A stretch of 64,000 nt of DNA from Trebouxia sp. TZW2008 (GCA_002118135.1 BDIU01000135.1:124001-188000); one strand, 5' to 3'; counted from the stretch's first letter, positions 35,246 to 46,935 are shown. Numbers and translations are program-made. The notes: generated by a model from the letters alone, not told the origin.

Positions 35246-38200
35246 TCAACTACGCCTAGAATCTGATCGCTTATCTGAAGAACAATAGACAGCATATGTC
35301 ACAGAGCGCACTGGCAAATGCAAATGCCGTACAACATTGTGTACCTGATATCTGGACTGTGCTGGGCTCTGTAGTCATGCCCAGAAAGTTCAGCGCCTTT
35401 GTGAACTTCCGCAAGCGGTGGTGGGGCTGCAATCTGGCAACACCTGGAGCTCCACTTGTGGAGGAGACAAATCTGACACCCTTGTGTGGACCCTTGGCAT
35501 TGTTCTTGACCTCATACGTGTCTGCATTGCAGGACGTCAACATGTGAGCTTTCTGATGCTATTACCCACAGTTTCAATCATTTTCAAGCGATTCTTCAGT
35601 GCAACATTTTGTCACCCTTCTGAGGACCCTTGGCATTGTTCTTGACCTCAAATTTATCTGCATTGCAAGATGCATACTTATGAATTTGGGAGAGTTTGGC
35701 ATCATGTGCATCGGCATTGTATAGTGCACAAACACGAGGTGTGAGGCAGTCTGGCAACAGCTGGAGCTCCATCGCTGTATGAGGCAAATCTCACACCCTT
35801 GTGATGACCCTTGCATTGTTTTTGATCTTCTATGTGTCTGCAGTGCAGTGTGAGAATGTTGTAAAGCAGTTCAACGTCATTGTGGCAAAATGGTGCGCAT
35901 GACTCCCTGTTGATGGCTGAAGTGCAACATGCATTCAATCTTGTGAAGAGCCCCCAAACGTCGACCTGCTGCATACCGTCCACAACCAAAATATTATGCT
36001 GTCTTCATGACATGTGCTGAGCTGCTGACTGAACGAGCAAAACTCCTGTAAAATCAGGTTATTGCACTGATTGACGGTCTAGCAAATCAGTGCATCTTTT
36101 GAGAGACCAGAAGGCAGCCAAGTAACAGCAAGAGTTGATGCATGGCAGCAAAACTAATGCAAAATGGACTTTTTAGTGCCTGTCGGGATGCAGTGCTCAA
36201 CACAAAGCCACCAACAACCAAAATGTCAGTGAGGCAGAACTAGCATCTGCTGCTTACTATCGCACAAGCAGACTTCTAACTCTGATAGATGCACTCAGCT
36301 GCTGAGCAAGGAAGCCAGCTCTCTCTGCAACGCCTGCTGAAGGCATGAAGTCTTCATACTAAGGTGGCCATTCACACGCAAGCCAGCTTCGCCACATTTG
36401 TAAAGCTTTGGCAAGGTTAACAGATGCACTGAGCTGCTGAACAAAGAAGCGAGCTCTACCTTTGATGCCTGCCAGGCTCATGAGGTCTTCATACCAAGGT
36501 GGCCCTTGCACCCCAGCCAGCTTGGCCACATTGCAAATGGTTCAGCAAGTTTAACAGATGCACTCGGCTACTGTGTGAGGGAGAAGATTGTATACTCCAA
36601 GAAGAAGATGATTGTACCTTTGATGCCTGCCAGGCTCATCAGGTCTTCATACCAAGGTTGCCACTTGCGCCCCAGCCAGCTTGGTACCAAGTAGCCCATG
36701 TCGTACTTGGTCCTCAAAAGCTGCATAAGCAAAACTCAACCCTGTCAAATGAGTATGGAAAATCTCAAGATGGTGCAAAGCAGGCTCTTCAAACTCTTCG
36801 CAAGTCCCAGCAAACCTGGCAATTCCAAGACTGCCTGTGCTCGCTGAACCTTGAGCGCTGGACCAAATCTCACTTGACTGCTTGTGTTGTCTGCCTTATG
36901 GTCTCTCCAGAAGTCTAAGCCATGTATATATGTGTCTGGTATCTGCATGGCTGTTTTCACATTGTTCTGAGTATGTGTTCATTGATTTGGACGGAGTTTG
37001 ACTGGCGCTTTGTGCTACAGCATGCGCTTGTGTCAAGAAGATGCATGCTTGAAAAGACAGGGTACAGACTTCTGGTCTTAAAGGTCTGCTAGACACAGGA
37101 GCTGAAGGTGCTGCCAATGACCAAAACAACATGCTGTGAATTTTTTCCCCATGTGTAAGATGTGATGAACTGTCAAGCGAAATGCTGTTGTTGGGAGACA
37201 GCAACTAAGTTTGACAACTGTGTTGAAGCAGCTGCAGGTTGGAAAGATAGGTCAGACTGACCAATGGTACACAGTGAAGCATGTTGTGACCTGTAGCATC
37301 TAGTTGTTGATTGTGCCCAGGTGTTGACTCATGTCACTGCGGGGTTGATTGAACCTGAATGCTCATATGTGCCACAATGAAGTGAAATCTGCCTACGTTT
37401 GATTTGTGCCAATTCGCTGTGGATTACGCCTACATTTTGATTTCGTTCCATGCGTCATTTTGCGCCAGTTAATTAAAGATTGAAGAGCTGATTGAAAGAG
37501 ATTAGGTGAACCACAATGTTTCAGTGAAGAGGTTGAGGTTGATTGCAGCATCAGCTGAATTGTGCCGAGGGAGCGCATGCGCTCGCCTCAGCCTACCAGA
37601 AATTATTCCGTAGACATACCCACTTGGAGCAGTCTTGCCCAGCGCCGCAGGCAGAGTGCAAGGCGAGCAGCGAGGATAGTTGGGTGGCCTTCCTGATCAC
37701 CAACCCAGCCCGAACAGGTAAGTATGACTAGCCTGTGAGGCTGGTGGGGTTATATAGGATGGCAGAGTGGAGGGCCAGGGTGCAGCTATGGTGTGCTGCT
37801 GACCCTAGAAAGCCCTAGTAGGGAAGATGGCTAGGATACAGGAAGGGTCAATATAAAGGGAGGTTTTGCTATCAGGCTGTCCATAGATCGACACAGTATC
37901 AAGGGTGGCCATCAAATGTGCTCGTTCCCACTGTGTAACTCTGCCTCAACAAACTAAAGCAATGAAACATGAGGGTAGTACTTGGCAGTTGTTTCATACC
38001 TGGCTTTGCAGCTTCCAATAGTCAACAAGCACTCAAGCTGCCGTGTGATGCTGACGGCACAATGAAGATGGGCGAATCACAAGCAACACATAAGCAAGAT
38101 AGCTTGACTGACCTCGCTTTCATAGCCAAAACACTATCGCCCTCAGCATGCATTTTCAACTTGAACATAAAGCAATGAGAAGCGATGCAAACACCTGTGT

Positions 38201-41200
38201 GCAAACAAGGCTCACCTCGCTCTCATAGCCAAACTTGGCCAAGACAGCAACCAACTCAGCATGCGGGTTGTGCTCCTTATAGATTGTCAGCTTTGTGCCT
38301 GGCTGCAACTCCTTTTTTGGGTGAATGACGCATACATCGTTAATGATGGCAATCTTTTCCTGAGGATACCCAAGAATGAAGGGCCAAACCCAATCCAACC
38401 CATGGCCTGCATGTGTAGCAAATAAGTCGGCTCAAGAATTGTCTGACACATGCACTGCTGATGGTTTTGCTGATGCCCAGCATACATTGCCACATTCGAG
38501 CTGTAACAGCATGTGAGTGCAGAAGCGATAAGCCAACAGCCATTACTTCTGGCAAAAGGCATGTACAGTAAAGTCTCTTTGTAAGGACACTCGATGTAAG
38601 GACAATCTCGATCTAAGGACAACATCATTGGTGACCAATCACTGCATTTTGGCTGCAGTTGTCCCTCTGAGCAAGGACAATTCAATGTAAGGACAAATTT
38701 CTTGGTGACCAAAGCGGTCGTTACAAAGAGAGTTTACTGTGCATGTATAGTTGTAACATGAAGGCCAGAGTGAAGAATAGCAACCTGCGCAAGCCAAGAT
38801 CTAGAGCTCAAGCAGCACGTGATCAAGCCATCCATCACAATGTCAGTGGTTGAGCATTAGGGTCAAATGCAGACAACTCACGTGTGTGGCAACGTCAGCT
38901 GTGACATTTGTCAGCATTGCTCCAAGGGCGCACCTGTCTCAGCATGCTCCAGGGTCGCAACAACCTTAGACGTGAAGAACTGCATATTGAAGAGGGGAAC
39001 CATGATCTCAACAAAGGTCGTATATTGCAGCACCACTCTGGGGTCTTTGTACAGGGGGTTCTGCCACGTCTGAGACTCAAAAGGGGAACAAAGGCTGGGC
39101 TGTGCCAGCAGCAAGCCGTATTGCTCCATTAACGCAAAAGTCTTGCTCATGGAAGCGCTTGTTTGGACGATGTCATCATCTGTTACGTACAACTGCGGTG
39201 CACAGCACACTATCAGTCATGACATATGATCTATAGTGTTGTGTGCGTACAAACATCTTGCTCATGGAAGCGCTTATTCGGAAGATGTCATCATCTGTCA
39301 CGTACAACTGCAGCATACAGCACACTTGAGGTCATAACGTGGGTCAAAAGCTGTATTGATGAAGCCGGGCAAATTTTCTTGCTTATAGACATTTCTTTGT
39401 TGCCATCAACTGTCACACACAACTGCAGTGCACAGCACGTCATACGTCACAACAAGGCTTGAAAGCCATCAGGGCAAAAATCTTGTTCATACAAGCGCTT
39501 GGGGATGGGGTCATCGTCTTGTCTATACAACCGCAACACACTGCGCACTGGAAAATGCAAGATCCATTGGAAGCAACATTGCTCTATCAATGTAAAGGTT
39601 TTGCTCATGCAAGCGCTTGTTTGAACAATGTCATCATCTGTTACGTACAACTGCAGGGCACAGCACACAATCACTCATGACATATGATCTATAGTGTTGT
39701 GTGCTTACGAACGTTTTGCTTAGGAATGATGTGATCATCTGTTACGTACAACTGCAGAGCATAACACACTGTAGATCACAGCATTGCTCAGAAGCAATAT
39801 TGCTGCATTAGTGCAAAGGTCTGAGAAGCGCTTGTTTGGACAATGTCATTGTCTATCACGTACAACTGCAGCACACAGCGCTATAAGTGACATGATTGCA
39901 AGCTTGTTCCGCACTGGACTGCTTGATTGATCAGTACTGGTGCCCGCGCGAACGCAAGGTAGGTGACAGGTATGCCTCACCCTGCTTCTGTAGGCTGTAC
40001 AGCAGGCGCACTGGACTGCCATGACCTACTGATTTGTTGTGATGATTGGCCAGAAGTCTGAACACCAGTGTCTAGAGTGCATCGACTATCTGCTACATCG
40101 GACGCCACAATAAGGAAGATCTGGAATGACATTGTTTTGTCTGACTGTCATCAGTTGAACAGCAGGCGTCCTTACCGCGACGCTCAAGACAAGCCTGCCT
40201 GGCAAGATACGACTTGTGCCACACACACCTAGCAGTATATGCTAGAAAGTGTAATGATTGTTATTGTACTTTATTACCAAGCACAGAATGCAAGCACACA
40301 TGCTACAGTGAGGTTGCACAATATGCATTCACAAGGAAAAGATTCATGCCAAGGGGTATATGGGTATAGGGGTAGTATTTTTTTTGGGGTATAGGGATAT
40401 AGGAGTACAAGGGTGATATCCAATACCCCAGAAACATACGGAATATAGTGGTATAGGGGTAGTATCCAGTACTCCGCAAAGCTTTTTGGTGAGGCATCAT
40501 GGCAGGAACTTCTGCAACCAGGCTCATCTCTAAATGTGCAAACTAAGTGCAAAAATCAGCTACACTAGAGACAATCTGTAAGGCCCTACATTGGATTTCT
40601 AGTGAATTGTGTGCTGTCACCCCTCTGCGGGTCTCTGAAAGGACGTTAAACATAACAGCAACAGTAACAGTAACAGCAATCAAAGACCAACATGCCAGTT
40701 TGAATGTGTAAGCAAACACAACCTGATTAAGCAGATATGCTTGCACAGCATTAACGGCAGTGTCGAGACACCAGACGCACCTGCTTATACTGCTTGGCAA
40801 ACTTCTGCTTGAAGAGATCTGACTTGGCAAATTTGTACAGGAAGCTCCACTTTGTGCCGGTTCCTGACTCGTTGTGGACACACTGCTCACAGATGAAATC
40901 GCTACGTTTGCCAAAGTAGAATGTTGCCAACTCCCAAGTCCGATCCTCAGAATCCTCAAACCACCTGGTGCATAACAGTTAATTTCCCTGGAGCTTGACT
41001 TGATGCCAAATGTGGTATTGCCATACGCTTTGTCAAATGATGCATAAGCTAGACAGCTGTGTATGGGGACAAAGACAAGTCCATACCATTGGGTGTCATA
41101 ACGGGAGCCTCTCTTTATAGAGGCAGCCCGGGATTGCTGCTCTAAGAGCAGCAATCAGCAGCTGTGTATACACATGAATTGTGCATGCATTGCAGATTAG

Positions 41201-41337
41201 CAGAAAGTGGCATAGCCTCATCAGCTTGGTCAGAGATAAATGGGTTGACGTGTGTACCTCTCATGGATGGAAGAGTCTCCAACCGCAGCAACTATCAAGT
41301 TTGTCCTTGGCTTCCGCTTGACTGCAGTAATGACACT
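35246..41337 (-). CDS. DUF707-like protein, paralogue B (5' end missing)
   Basis: Exons 41337-41258, 40964-40781, 39192-38934, 38406-38216, 36720-36618, 35521-35345, 35274-35246 agree in phase and give 340 aa to the stop. Blocks: RTNLIVAAVGDSSIHER, ELATFYFGKRSDF, KQLYVTDDDIVQT (acidic triad), LLLAQPSLCSP, YTTFVEIMVPLF, GHGLDWVWPFILGYP and IAIINDVCVIHP. A DMGYLVPSWLGRKWQPWY region and a basic tail follow. The junction AG|G-TGG between the first two exons is shared with paralogue A, so the two arose by duplication. The start codon and any signal anchor must lie upstream (41.4-42.0 kb) but were not identified. Introns are large and carry exon-copy arrays and a MITE. Carbohydrate-related transfer is a guess from the family. 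Confidence 0.65.
35345..35850 (-). repeat. Three copies of a paralogue B exon start
   Basis: The start of exon 35521-35345 (GCAGACACGTATGAGGTCAA, minus strand) recurs with changes at about 35665 (GATAAATTTGAGGTCAAGAA) and 35838 (GACACATAGAAGATCAAAAA). Each is followed by AACAATGC.AAGGGTC. The upper copy has a stop codon. Only the lowest copy continues to a phase-matching donor. Confidence 0.75.
36310..36720 (-). repeat. Three copies of a paralogue B exon
   Basis: The segment coding SWLGRKWQPWYEDLMSLAG (exon 36720-36618) has two decayed copies downstream in transcription order, at about 36545-36455 and 36395-36310. The middle copy keeps GGCATCAAAG|GTAGAG as a potential donor. Confidence 0.75.
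37540..37960. other. Compositionally distinct island in an intron
   Basis: This stretch is richer in G/GGG and lacks the TGCA-rich texture of its surroundings. It includes TTATATAGGATGGCAGAG and CAATATAAAGGGAGG, which resemble TATA-type promoter sequence. A retrotransposon remnant (for example a solo LTR) is possible, but no terminal repeats or target-site duplication were found. Confidence 0.3.
38566..38739. mobile_element. pogo/Tc1-mariner-like MITE
   Basis: This 174-bp non-coding element has inverted ends: CAGTAAAGTCTCTTTGTAAG on the left, and the reverse complement of the right end reads CAGTAAACTCTCTTTGTAAC. Starting with CAGT and following a TA are typical of pogo/Tigger elements. The right flank reads TG instead of TA. 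Internal repeats of GTAAGGACAA are present. It lies in the intron of paralogue B between exons 39192-38934 and 38406-38216. It encodes nothing and would depend on a transposase elsewhere. Confidence 0.7.
39190..39895 (-). repeat. Six to seven copies of one splice acceptor and exon start
   Basis: The boundary CTGCAG|TTGTACGTAACAGATGATGACAT (real exon start 39192) recurs at about 39310, 39424, 39530, 39655, 39757 and 39866, at about 100-130-bp spacing. All still show an AG or CTGCAG-type acceptor before a TTGTA(C/T)-like start, and several keep CAAACAAGCGCTT. Later parts of each copy are truncated or shifted. Only the 39192 copy continues through the full exon. Confidence 0.85.
40170..40280. 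repeat. Dispersed repeat, copy 1
   Basis: ACAAGCCTGCCTGGCAAGAT, CGACTTGTGCCACACACACC and AGTGTAATGATTGTTATT match a stretch at 44490-44590 closely. A shorter match with CACACACACCCAGC followed by TGATTGCTATTG lies near 5610-5670. An interspersed element (SINE- or MITE-like) is likely. No tRNA-type promoter boxes were confirmed. Confidence 0.55.
40355..40475. repeat. Imperfect GGGTATA-rich minisatellite
   Basis: Variants of GGGGTATAGGG(G/A)TA repeat irregularly, with a run of eight T residues near 40380. It lies between DUF707-like exons. Confidence 0.6.
41107..41156. repeat. Two adjacent hairpins
   Basis: A 6-bp stem (41107-41112 with 41119-41124) is followed by a perfect 12-bp stem with a single-base loop (41132-41143 with 41145-41156), in an intron of paralogue B. 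Confidence 0.8.
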
Positions 41338-42649
41338 CTGTGAGTGATCAGGGTCACCAATCATCATAGTTGCATGATTGGAACATCACCAGTTTGGAAT
41401 GTTGGCTTGTTGTGCAATTGTAACATAGAATAGCTGATGTGCTCATACACACGCTGCTGACATTACAGCCTTTCCCAATGGTTGCATTGGCATCAACCAT
41501 CAGAGATGACGCCCTGCTTATGCTGCATTGCTGGGCAAATTACAATGCTCGACTATCTGCTGCATGTTCATGGCATGACAGCAGGTACTGTCACACGCTG
41601 TGGCAAGGAGGGCAGTTGCACGCACCTGCCCTTGCTGTGCTGTGAGCTTTGCCTGAAATGGGTTTGGCAGAAGTTGTGTTTGAGCTACTGGACACAGGAG
41701 ATTTTCCTGTCACTGTCTGGCTTTTACAACACACCTGCACAAGGCATGCACCATGATTCTTGCAATGTACAGATGTCAGGGCTTCAAGTGATTGGACTCT
41801 GCGACGTTCGTGGAAAGTGCTGCTGAAGGTGTGTCAGGCACTGCCAGCATGCTCGGCTTTAAAAGTGTCAAAAAGCGACCCCGAGGCAACGTCACCAGTG
41901 ATTCCGGTGCCAACTAAGCAACGAGATGTAACAAGTCGGCGCTGCGTCAGTTGAGTGCGGTCAGATTGTCTGCGCACGGCGCTGTCCCGAGTGTGCCCGA
42001 GATTTTCGCACTTACCGTTCCGCACAGAAGAGCGACCAGCAGCAAAGCTTTACACAGCGGCGCGTTTGCAGACACTTTGTTGGTCATCTATGAGTCTGCG
42101 CAAAACCTCAGTGCGCATGCTGGTCGAGAAGGGCAAGTGCGCAGCGCTGATCCTGTGGCGGTGTCCGCATGAGGTACCCAACAGGTGACGCTAAGGGCAG
42201 TGCCTGCAACAGATCGCAACCGGCGATGCTGCGATATGATCGATCGGCGACGCCTTCGAAGTCGCGCACAAACCGTCGAAAGGGGTCCCCTGCAAATTCG
42301 GTCGACGCCTGCAAACAGCCCTTACACGCGTCCTGCATAGGGCGTTTTCCAAACAGAAGGCCCGCAGTGCTAGCTGAATGCAGCTGGCTTATTGCCGATT
42401 GCAGCTAGCTGGCTGCACAGCTGGTGCATGTAGGCACATCGTGCGATCAACACTAGCGCTGGACATTGTCTGTTGGTGCTGGGGACAGGCTTGGAACGCC
42501 GACGCGTTGGAACGCCAATAATATGGGATCTGTGAAGAGGAAGTGTGCATGTTCCGGTGTTCTGAACGTTGATCACAATCTGCGGCATCTCGACATCAGC
42601 AGAGCGACAAGCGAAGACTTAGGCGTCAAGCTTGAGTGCATTCTTGGTC
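41338..42649. other. Probable divergent promoter region
   Basis: This lies between the solved 5' limit of paralogue B (minus) and the mannanase start (plus). From about 41900 to 42640 CG dinucleotides are frequent, as in other presumed promoter regions here. First exons of either gene may lie in it, but none could be joined in phase. Confidence 0.4.
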
Positions 42650-45600
42650 ATGCAGTGCCCAGCTGACTCGTTCGTGCATTTGTCGCCCGACAGGCGACGA
42701 TTTGAGCTGGATGGCGCTCCATTCTTTTTCACAGGTTGCAACAGCTACTATCTCATGACGAGAGCTGCGGACCCTGGCTTGCGACAACAAGTATTGGAAG
42801 TTCTAGATGATGCCAAAGCTGTTGGCTTGACTGTCGTCAGGACGTGGGCTTTTAATGACGGGCCTGAATGGAATGCTCTGCAGCCATCTCCAGGTGAACG
42901 ATCGCTCGGCAAGCCCGTCCGGTAGCGTTGCGACAGTCCATCGAGTTCGTTGTATCCTGATGCAACCAGATCTGCTGATGCTGTGCAGGCCAGTTTGATG
43001 AGAGGGTTTTTTGCGGCCTAGATTTTGTGCTGGCGGAGGCTGGAAAACGTGGTCTCAAGATCTTGCTTGTACTGGTCAACAATTGGACGCCGTTCGGAGG
43101 CATGACTCAGTATGTCAAGTAAGTCCAAGTTCAAGGGCCTCCACAGCTTCACTGTTCAGCAAGCTTCCTCTTGACGAATTGGCTGACTCAACTTATGACT
43201 CAGGTGGAGTTGTGAGCGGAGATGTGTACCGGTGACAGACAAGTCTCAAGCTTTCTACGCAGACAGGCAATGCCAAGACATCTACAAAAACTTCCTGGTG
43301 ACAATCACAAGCAGAACGAACTCTATCACAGGTGTGCCTTACAGGTGTGCCTTTGATCTTGCATGCTGGGTGCGGTTTTCTAACAAAATGTCACCACAGC
43401 ATATGTTTGTCCTTGAGTCTTTTATTATGATGACCATCATTATTAATGTCACAATCTTTGTATCCTTCTGCAGCAGCACTGCCTGTGGGCGTCAAAACCA
43501 GTCAAATGAAACAAGAGAGCATTGCTTCACATTTGAATCCCACACCCTGATGCATAATGCCTGGTGCTTTACAGAGCATGTGGCACGTACAGACGTACGC
43601 ATGATACAGACAAACTCAAGAGTCTCTCAGAACTCTGCAAGGGCCAGCATTCAAGCTTTACGTTCCTCTCCCAGCGCACCTGAAGCAGTATCTCAGGGAT
43701 CTGACATTCTTAATACGGACACGTGGTTTCTGATTTGCCTATCTTGATGTGCAGGGATGACCCCACCATTCTTGGATGGAGTCTAGCCAATGAAGCGCGC
43801 TGTGAAGGCGACTACTCTGGCAGCAGCATGCAGGTCAGATCATACACAACCCATATGTAGGATCATATCTGGTTGGGTTGACTTACATCTGGCATCTGGT
43901 TATGACGCCTCATGGAGTAGACTTTTCTTTTCTTTGCTTTTCTTTTCTTTTCTTTCTACATCTGGCATTGTCTGTCTGTTTGCCGACTCAGCTGTGTGTC
44001 CATCTGAGCTGTTTGTCTATCTGAGACAGTTGATTGCTCCAGTACGTATCTAGCTGGGCCTGGCTGAGCCTGTTCAGCACACACTTAGAATGAACGCAAA
44101 TGAATGCCTGAGCTAGCTGATCCATTGTCTGTCTGTCTGTTTGTCTGTTCCTCTGTTTGTCCAAACCTATGTGTCTATCTGCCTGCCTGCCTGTCTATCT
44201 GAGCTGGCTCACTTGACTTTTTGGCTGGGCTGCAGGTCAAACGTCTGTCTGGGCTTAAGCCTGTCCGTCTGGCTAAGTGCCTGTCTGTCCATCCGTCTGC
44301 TGGTCTGTATGTCTGTCTGTCAATCTGTTCGTTGTCTGTATCAGGCAACAATCAAGTGACAGACAGTGACTGCAGATGCAGCATTTGCCATGCATCCAGA
44401 CTCCGATTTCTCATGCCAGTAACTTTTGTAAATCAGGCAGTGTGCTTTATCATAAAGCTATGCAACAGAATAACATGGGCGATTTCGTGACGCCCAGAAC
44501 AAGCCGGCCTGGCGGGATAGGACTTGGGCCACACACACCTAGCACTTGTGCTGGTGCGTGTAATCATTTTCTATATATATTATTACTTTGGCCATTCACA
44601 ACCTTTGTGAAGATCAGGCACAGTCTTCTGTGGCTGACGCTGTTGCAGAAAATATATCAAGTATGCGACTTCTGCAACAGCCAAGAAATACATTGCTGAG
44701 GCCCAGTCTGTTGATTCAGGATTGGATAGACTCAACAGCAGAGTTCATGAAGAGCCTGGACCCTAATCATTTGGTGACCGTGGGTTGTGAGGGTTTCCTG
44801 GGCAGCTCAACACCAGGTGTGCCCTTCACCACACCCACTGCACTGACATGACTACTGATACTCGCATATCACCATAAAATTTTTAAACCTGTGCTTGCAT
44901 GAATGATTACACAAGCAAACGCAACACTGCTATGCTCTGCCTTGATGGCTTTGTGTGTTGCGCAAGCACACAATTGCTGAGCCATAGTGATGTACACAGC
45001 AATGCACTATGCTATGTGCTGGATGCTTGATCGCTGTTCTTAGTTATGTTGCATACTTGCCATAGGCAGGGCAGTCAGCAAGCATTTCTGGCAGCATTTG
45101 CTGCGCCCATAGAATTTGTTTGACATGCACACAGGGCATGAAAGCATTATATTGCTTGTCACTAAAAGCTCTTTTGCTTGCGCAGAATTTTTTAAGTCAA
45201 TTGAGGCGGCCCAGCACTTTGCCGATCCCGCGAAGACCTCTGTGCGCAGGCCCTCATTGTATAGCGTGGGTGTGCAAGCATAGAGTGTAGGGGGACAGGA
45301 CCCAGTAAATTTCATTTGGCAGACTCAACAGCATGAGTTCTGTTTGCAGACTTGCTACCAGACAATCCATATGACACAATGAACCAGGGTTGTGACTTCC
45401 TTCGAAACCATCAGTCGCCAAGCATAGACTTTGCAACCATCCATTTGTGGCCGGATAGTTGGCTTACTAATGTGGATGACGAGAGGCGACTTCAGTTTGC
45501 CAGGAGATGGATCAACTGCCATGTGGACGTCTGCACACAACTGCTGCAGAAGCCACTGGTGTTGGCAGAATTTGGGTGGAAGCTGGATGGCCGAGCTGCT

Positions 45601-46470
45601 TACTATGACAAGGTGAGCAGGGTGCAGAATGTTGAGCATGTGCTGTTTGTAGCTGGTGTTGATCAATGATGCCAGGGAGAGGACTTTTGATGATGTCTCG
45701 ATGTTTTATGTGTGAAATTGGAACTGTGCTTTGCATGACTGATTGTGTTTCTTGTGACCCATTTTGGTGTGTTGGTTGCAGATCTTTGAGCAGATGATAT
45801 TCAAAAACCTCAATGGTCACTTGGGCATGAGTTCATCTGCAACGCCATTCCTGCCTAAGCTGATGCATATGCTGCATATGTTTGCACCCTTTGTCAACCA
45901 TGCCGCAGAACTCATCCTGTATTGGGTACAGATCTTTGAGCATATGTTGTTTGGAGGAGCTCTCTGCCAAGCATACTAAGGAGACAACTGAAGATGAATA
46001 TGAGTGAACGTTGAGTAGGCTTCTCATTATGGGGTCTATGCTTGCTGTGGCCCACGTTGGTCTGTTGTGTGCAGATCTTTGAGCAAGTTGTAAGTCATGC
46101 AAAGGCAGGCCGAGCACTCACAGGCAGCTGCTTTTGGATGACAGCTGCAAGCGCTTACCCAGACTATGACGGCATGACAGTGTATTTCAGACCTCCTACA
46201 CCAGAAGTCGAAGCCCAAAACGTGGAATCGCTGGCACTAAAAACTGATCAAAATGACAACCAGCAGTGTGCAGCAGACAGCTCGCAATCACCTGTGAGTA
46301 AATTGTCCTCTAAGCTGCAGTCTAAGCTTTCAGGCAGGGTTTCTGGCAAATTAGCAAACCTACTTGATCGTGCCAGGCAAGACAACAAAAGTGTTGTGGA
46401 AGTGATCAAGATGAATGCCAAAACCATGAATGATTTGAACAGACAAGGCAAAGAGTGCAAGGTCATGTGA
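42650..46470 (+). CDS. GH5 mannan endo-1,4-beta-mannosidase
   Basis: It hydrolyses internal beta-1,4 links of mannans in cell wall or storage polysaccharide. Seven exons agree in phase (42650-42893, 42989-43118, 43204-43344, 43755-43833, 44720-44816, 45350-45612, 46075-46470), giving 449 aa. Motifs follow plant GH5_7 mannanases: [61 protein letters not shown] with the acid/base Glu185, [18 protein letters not shown], and LVLAEFGW with the nucleophile Glu304. A Ser/Lys-rich tail of about 100 residues after the catalytic domain is unusual. With this start no signal peptide is seen; an upstream exon could supply one. The 5' end of exon 7 has two partial copies in the preceding intron. Confidence 0.85.
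43918..43962. repeat. (CTTTT)n microsatellite
   Basis: Imperfect TTTTC/CTTTT tract in the mannanase intron. Confidence 0.8.
44118..44345. repeat. TCTG/CCTG-rich simple repeat
   Basis: Long imperfect run of TCTG, TTTG and CCTG units in a mannanase intron. A similar tract lies at 56818-56945 in the Obg gene. Confidence 0.75.
44490..44595. repeat. Dispersed repeat, copy 2
   Basis: Contains GAACAAGCCGGCCTGGCGGG, GACTTGGGCCACACACACC, TAGCACTTGTGCT and GTGTAATCATTTT, aligned with the copy at 40170-40280. It lies in a mannanase intron and ends in an AT-rich stretch. Confidence 0.55.
45775..46100 (+). repeat. Three copies of the mannanase exon 7 start
   Basis: GCAGATCTTTGAGCA appears at about 45779 and 46072, and the variant ACAGATCTTTGAGCATATG at about 45929, each followed by a diverging sequence. 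Only the last continues into the conserved domain ([10 protein letters not shown]). Spacing is about 145-150 bp. Confidence 0.85.
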
Positions 46471-46805
46471 TTTTAAGGCAGCCATGAATCTACTTGTCTG
46501 TGTGGTACAATTACCGTTCTCAAATTCTGATGTTGCTGACATCTGCATGATCAAGGCATATGATTGTTGACACTGATATGAGAGTCCTAATACATTGCGT
46601 GCTGAGGCTGTGTTGACACGTTGCAACGTCAGTCGCCCTTCACGTGGCATGTCATGTTAGCTCCAGCAGAAACATCTGCCGTTGGCAGTATCTCTGTGTC
46701 TTACACGTTTTGTGACATTCAATGATTGAGTCGTACACACCGTCAAGCTCTGTACAGCAGCAGGTACGTTCGGCACCTGTGATGTCTGTCGGTTGTGCAG
46801 GGCAC

Positions 46806-46810
46806 TGTAA
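46806..46810 (+). terminator. Possible poly(A) signal TGTAA of the mannanase gene
   Basis: First clear plus-strand TGTAA after the stop at 46470. The convergent OTU gene has its own signal on the other strand at 46936-46940, so the two 3' ends would not overlap. Confidence 0.35.
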
Positions 46811-46935
46811 CAGTTGCTTGGCAACAATGTTGGACTGACCGTTGCAGCTGTCAAGTGTAGTTCAAAAGCAGCTGCCTCAAAAGGTCAGCGATGAATGCAA
46901 CGAACATGTTGTCCTGCCAAATAAATAAAAAAGGC

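Noticed and set aside
40190..40260. tRNA gene in the dispersed repeat
   Set aside because: No cloverleaf, T-loop GTTCRANNC or anticodon stem could be drawn.
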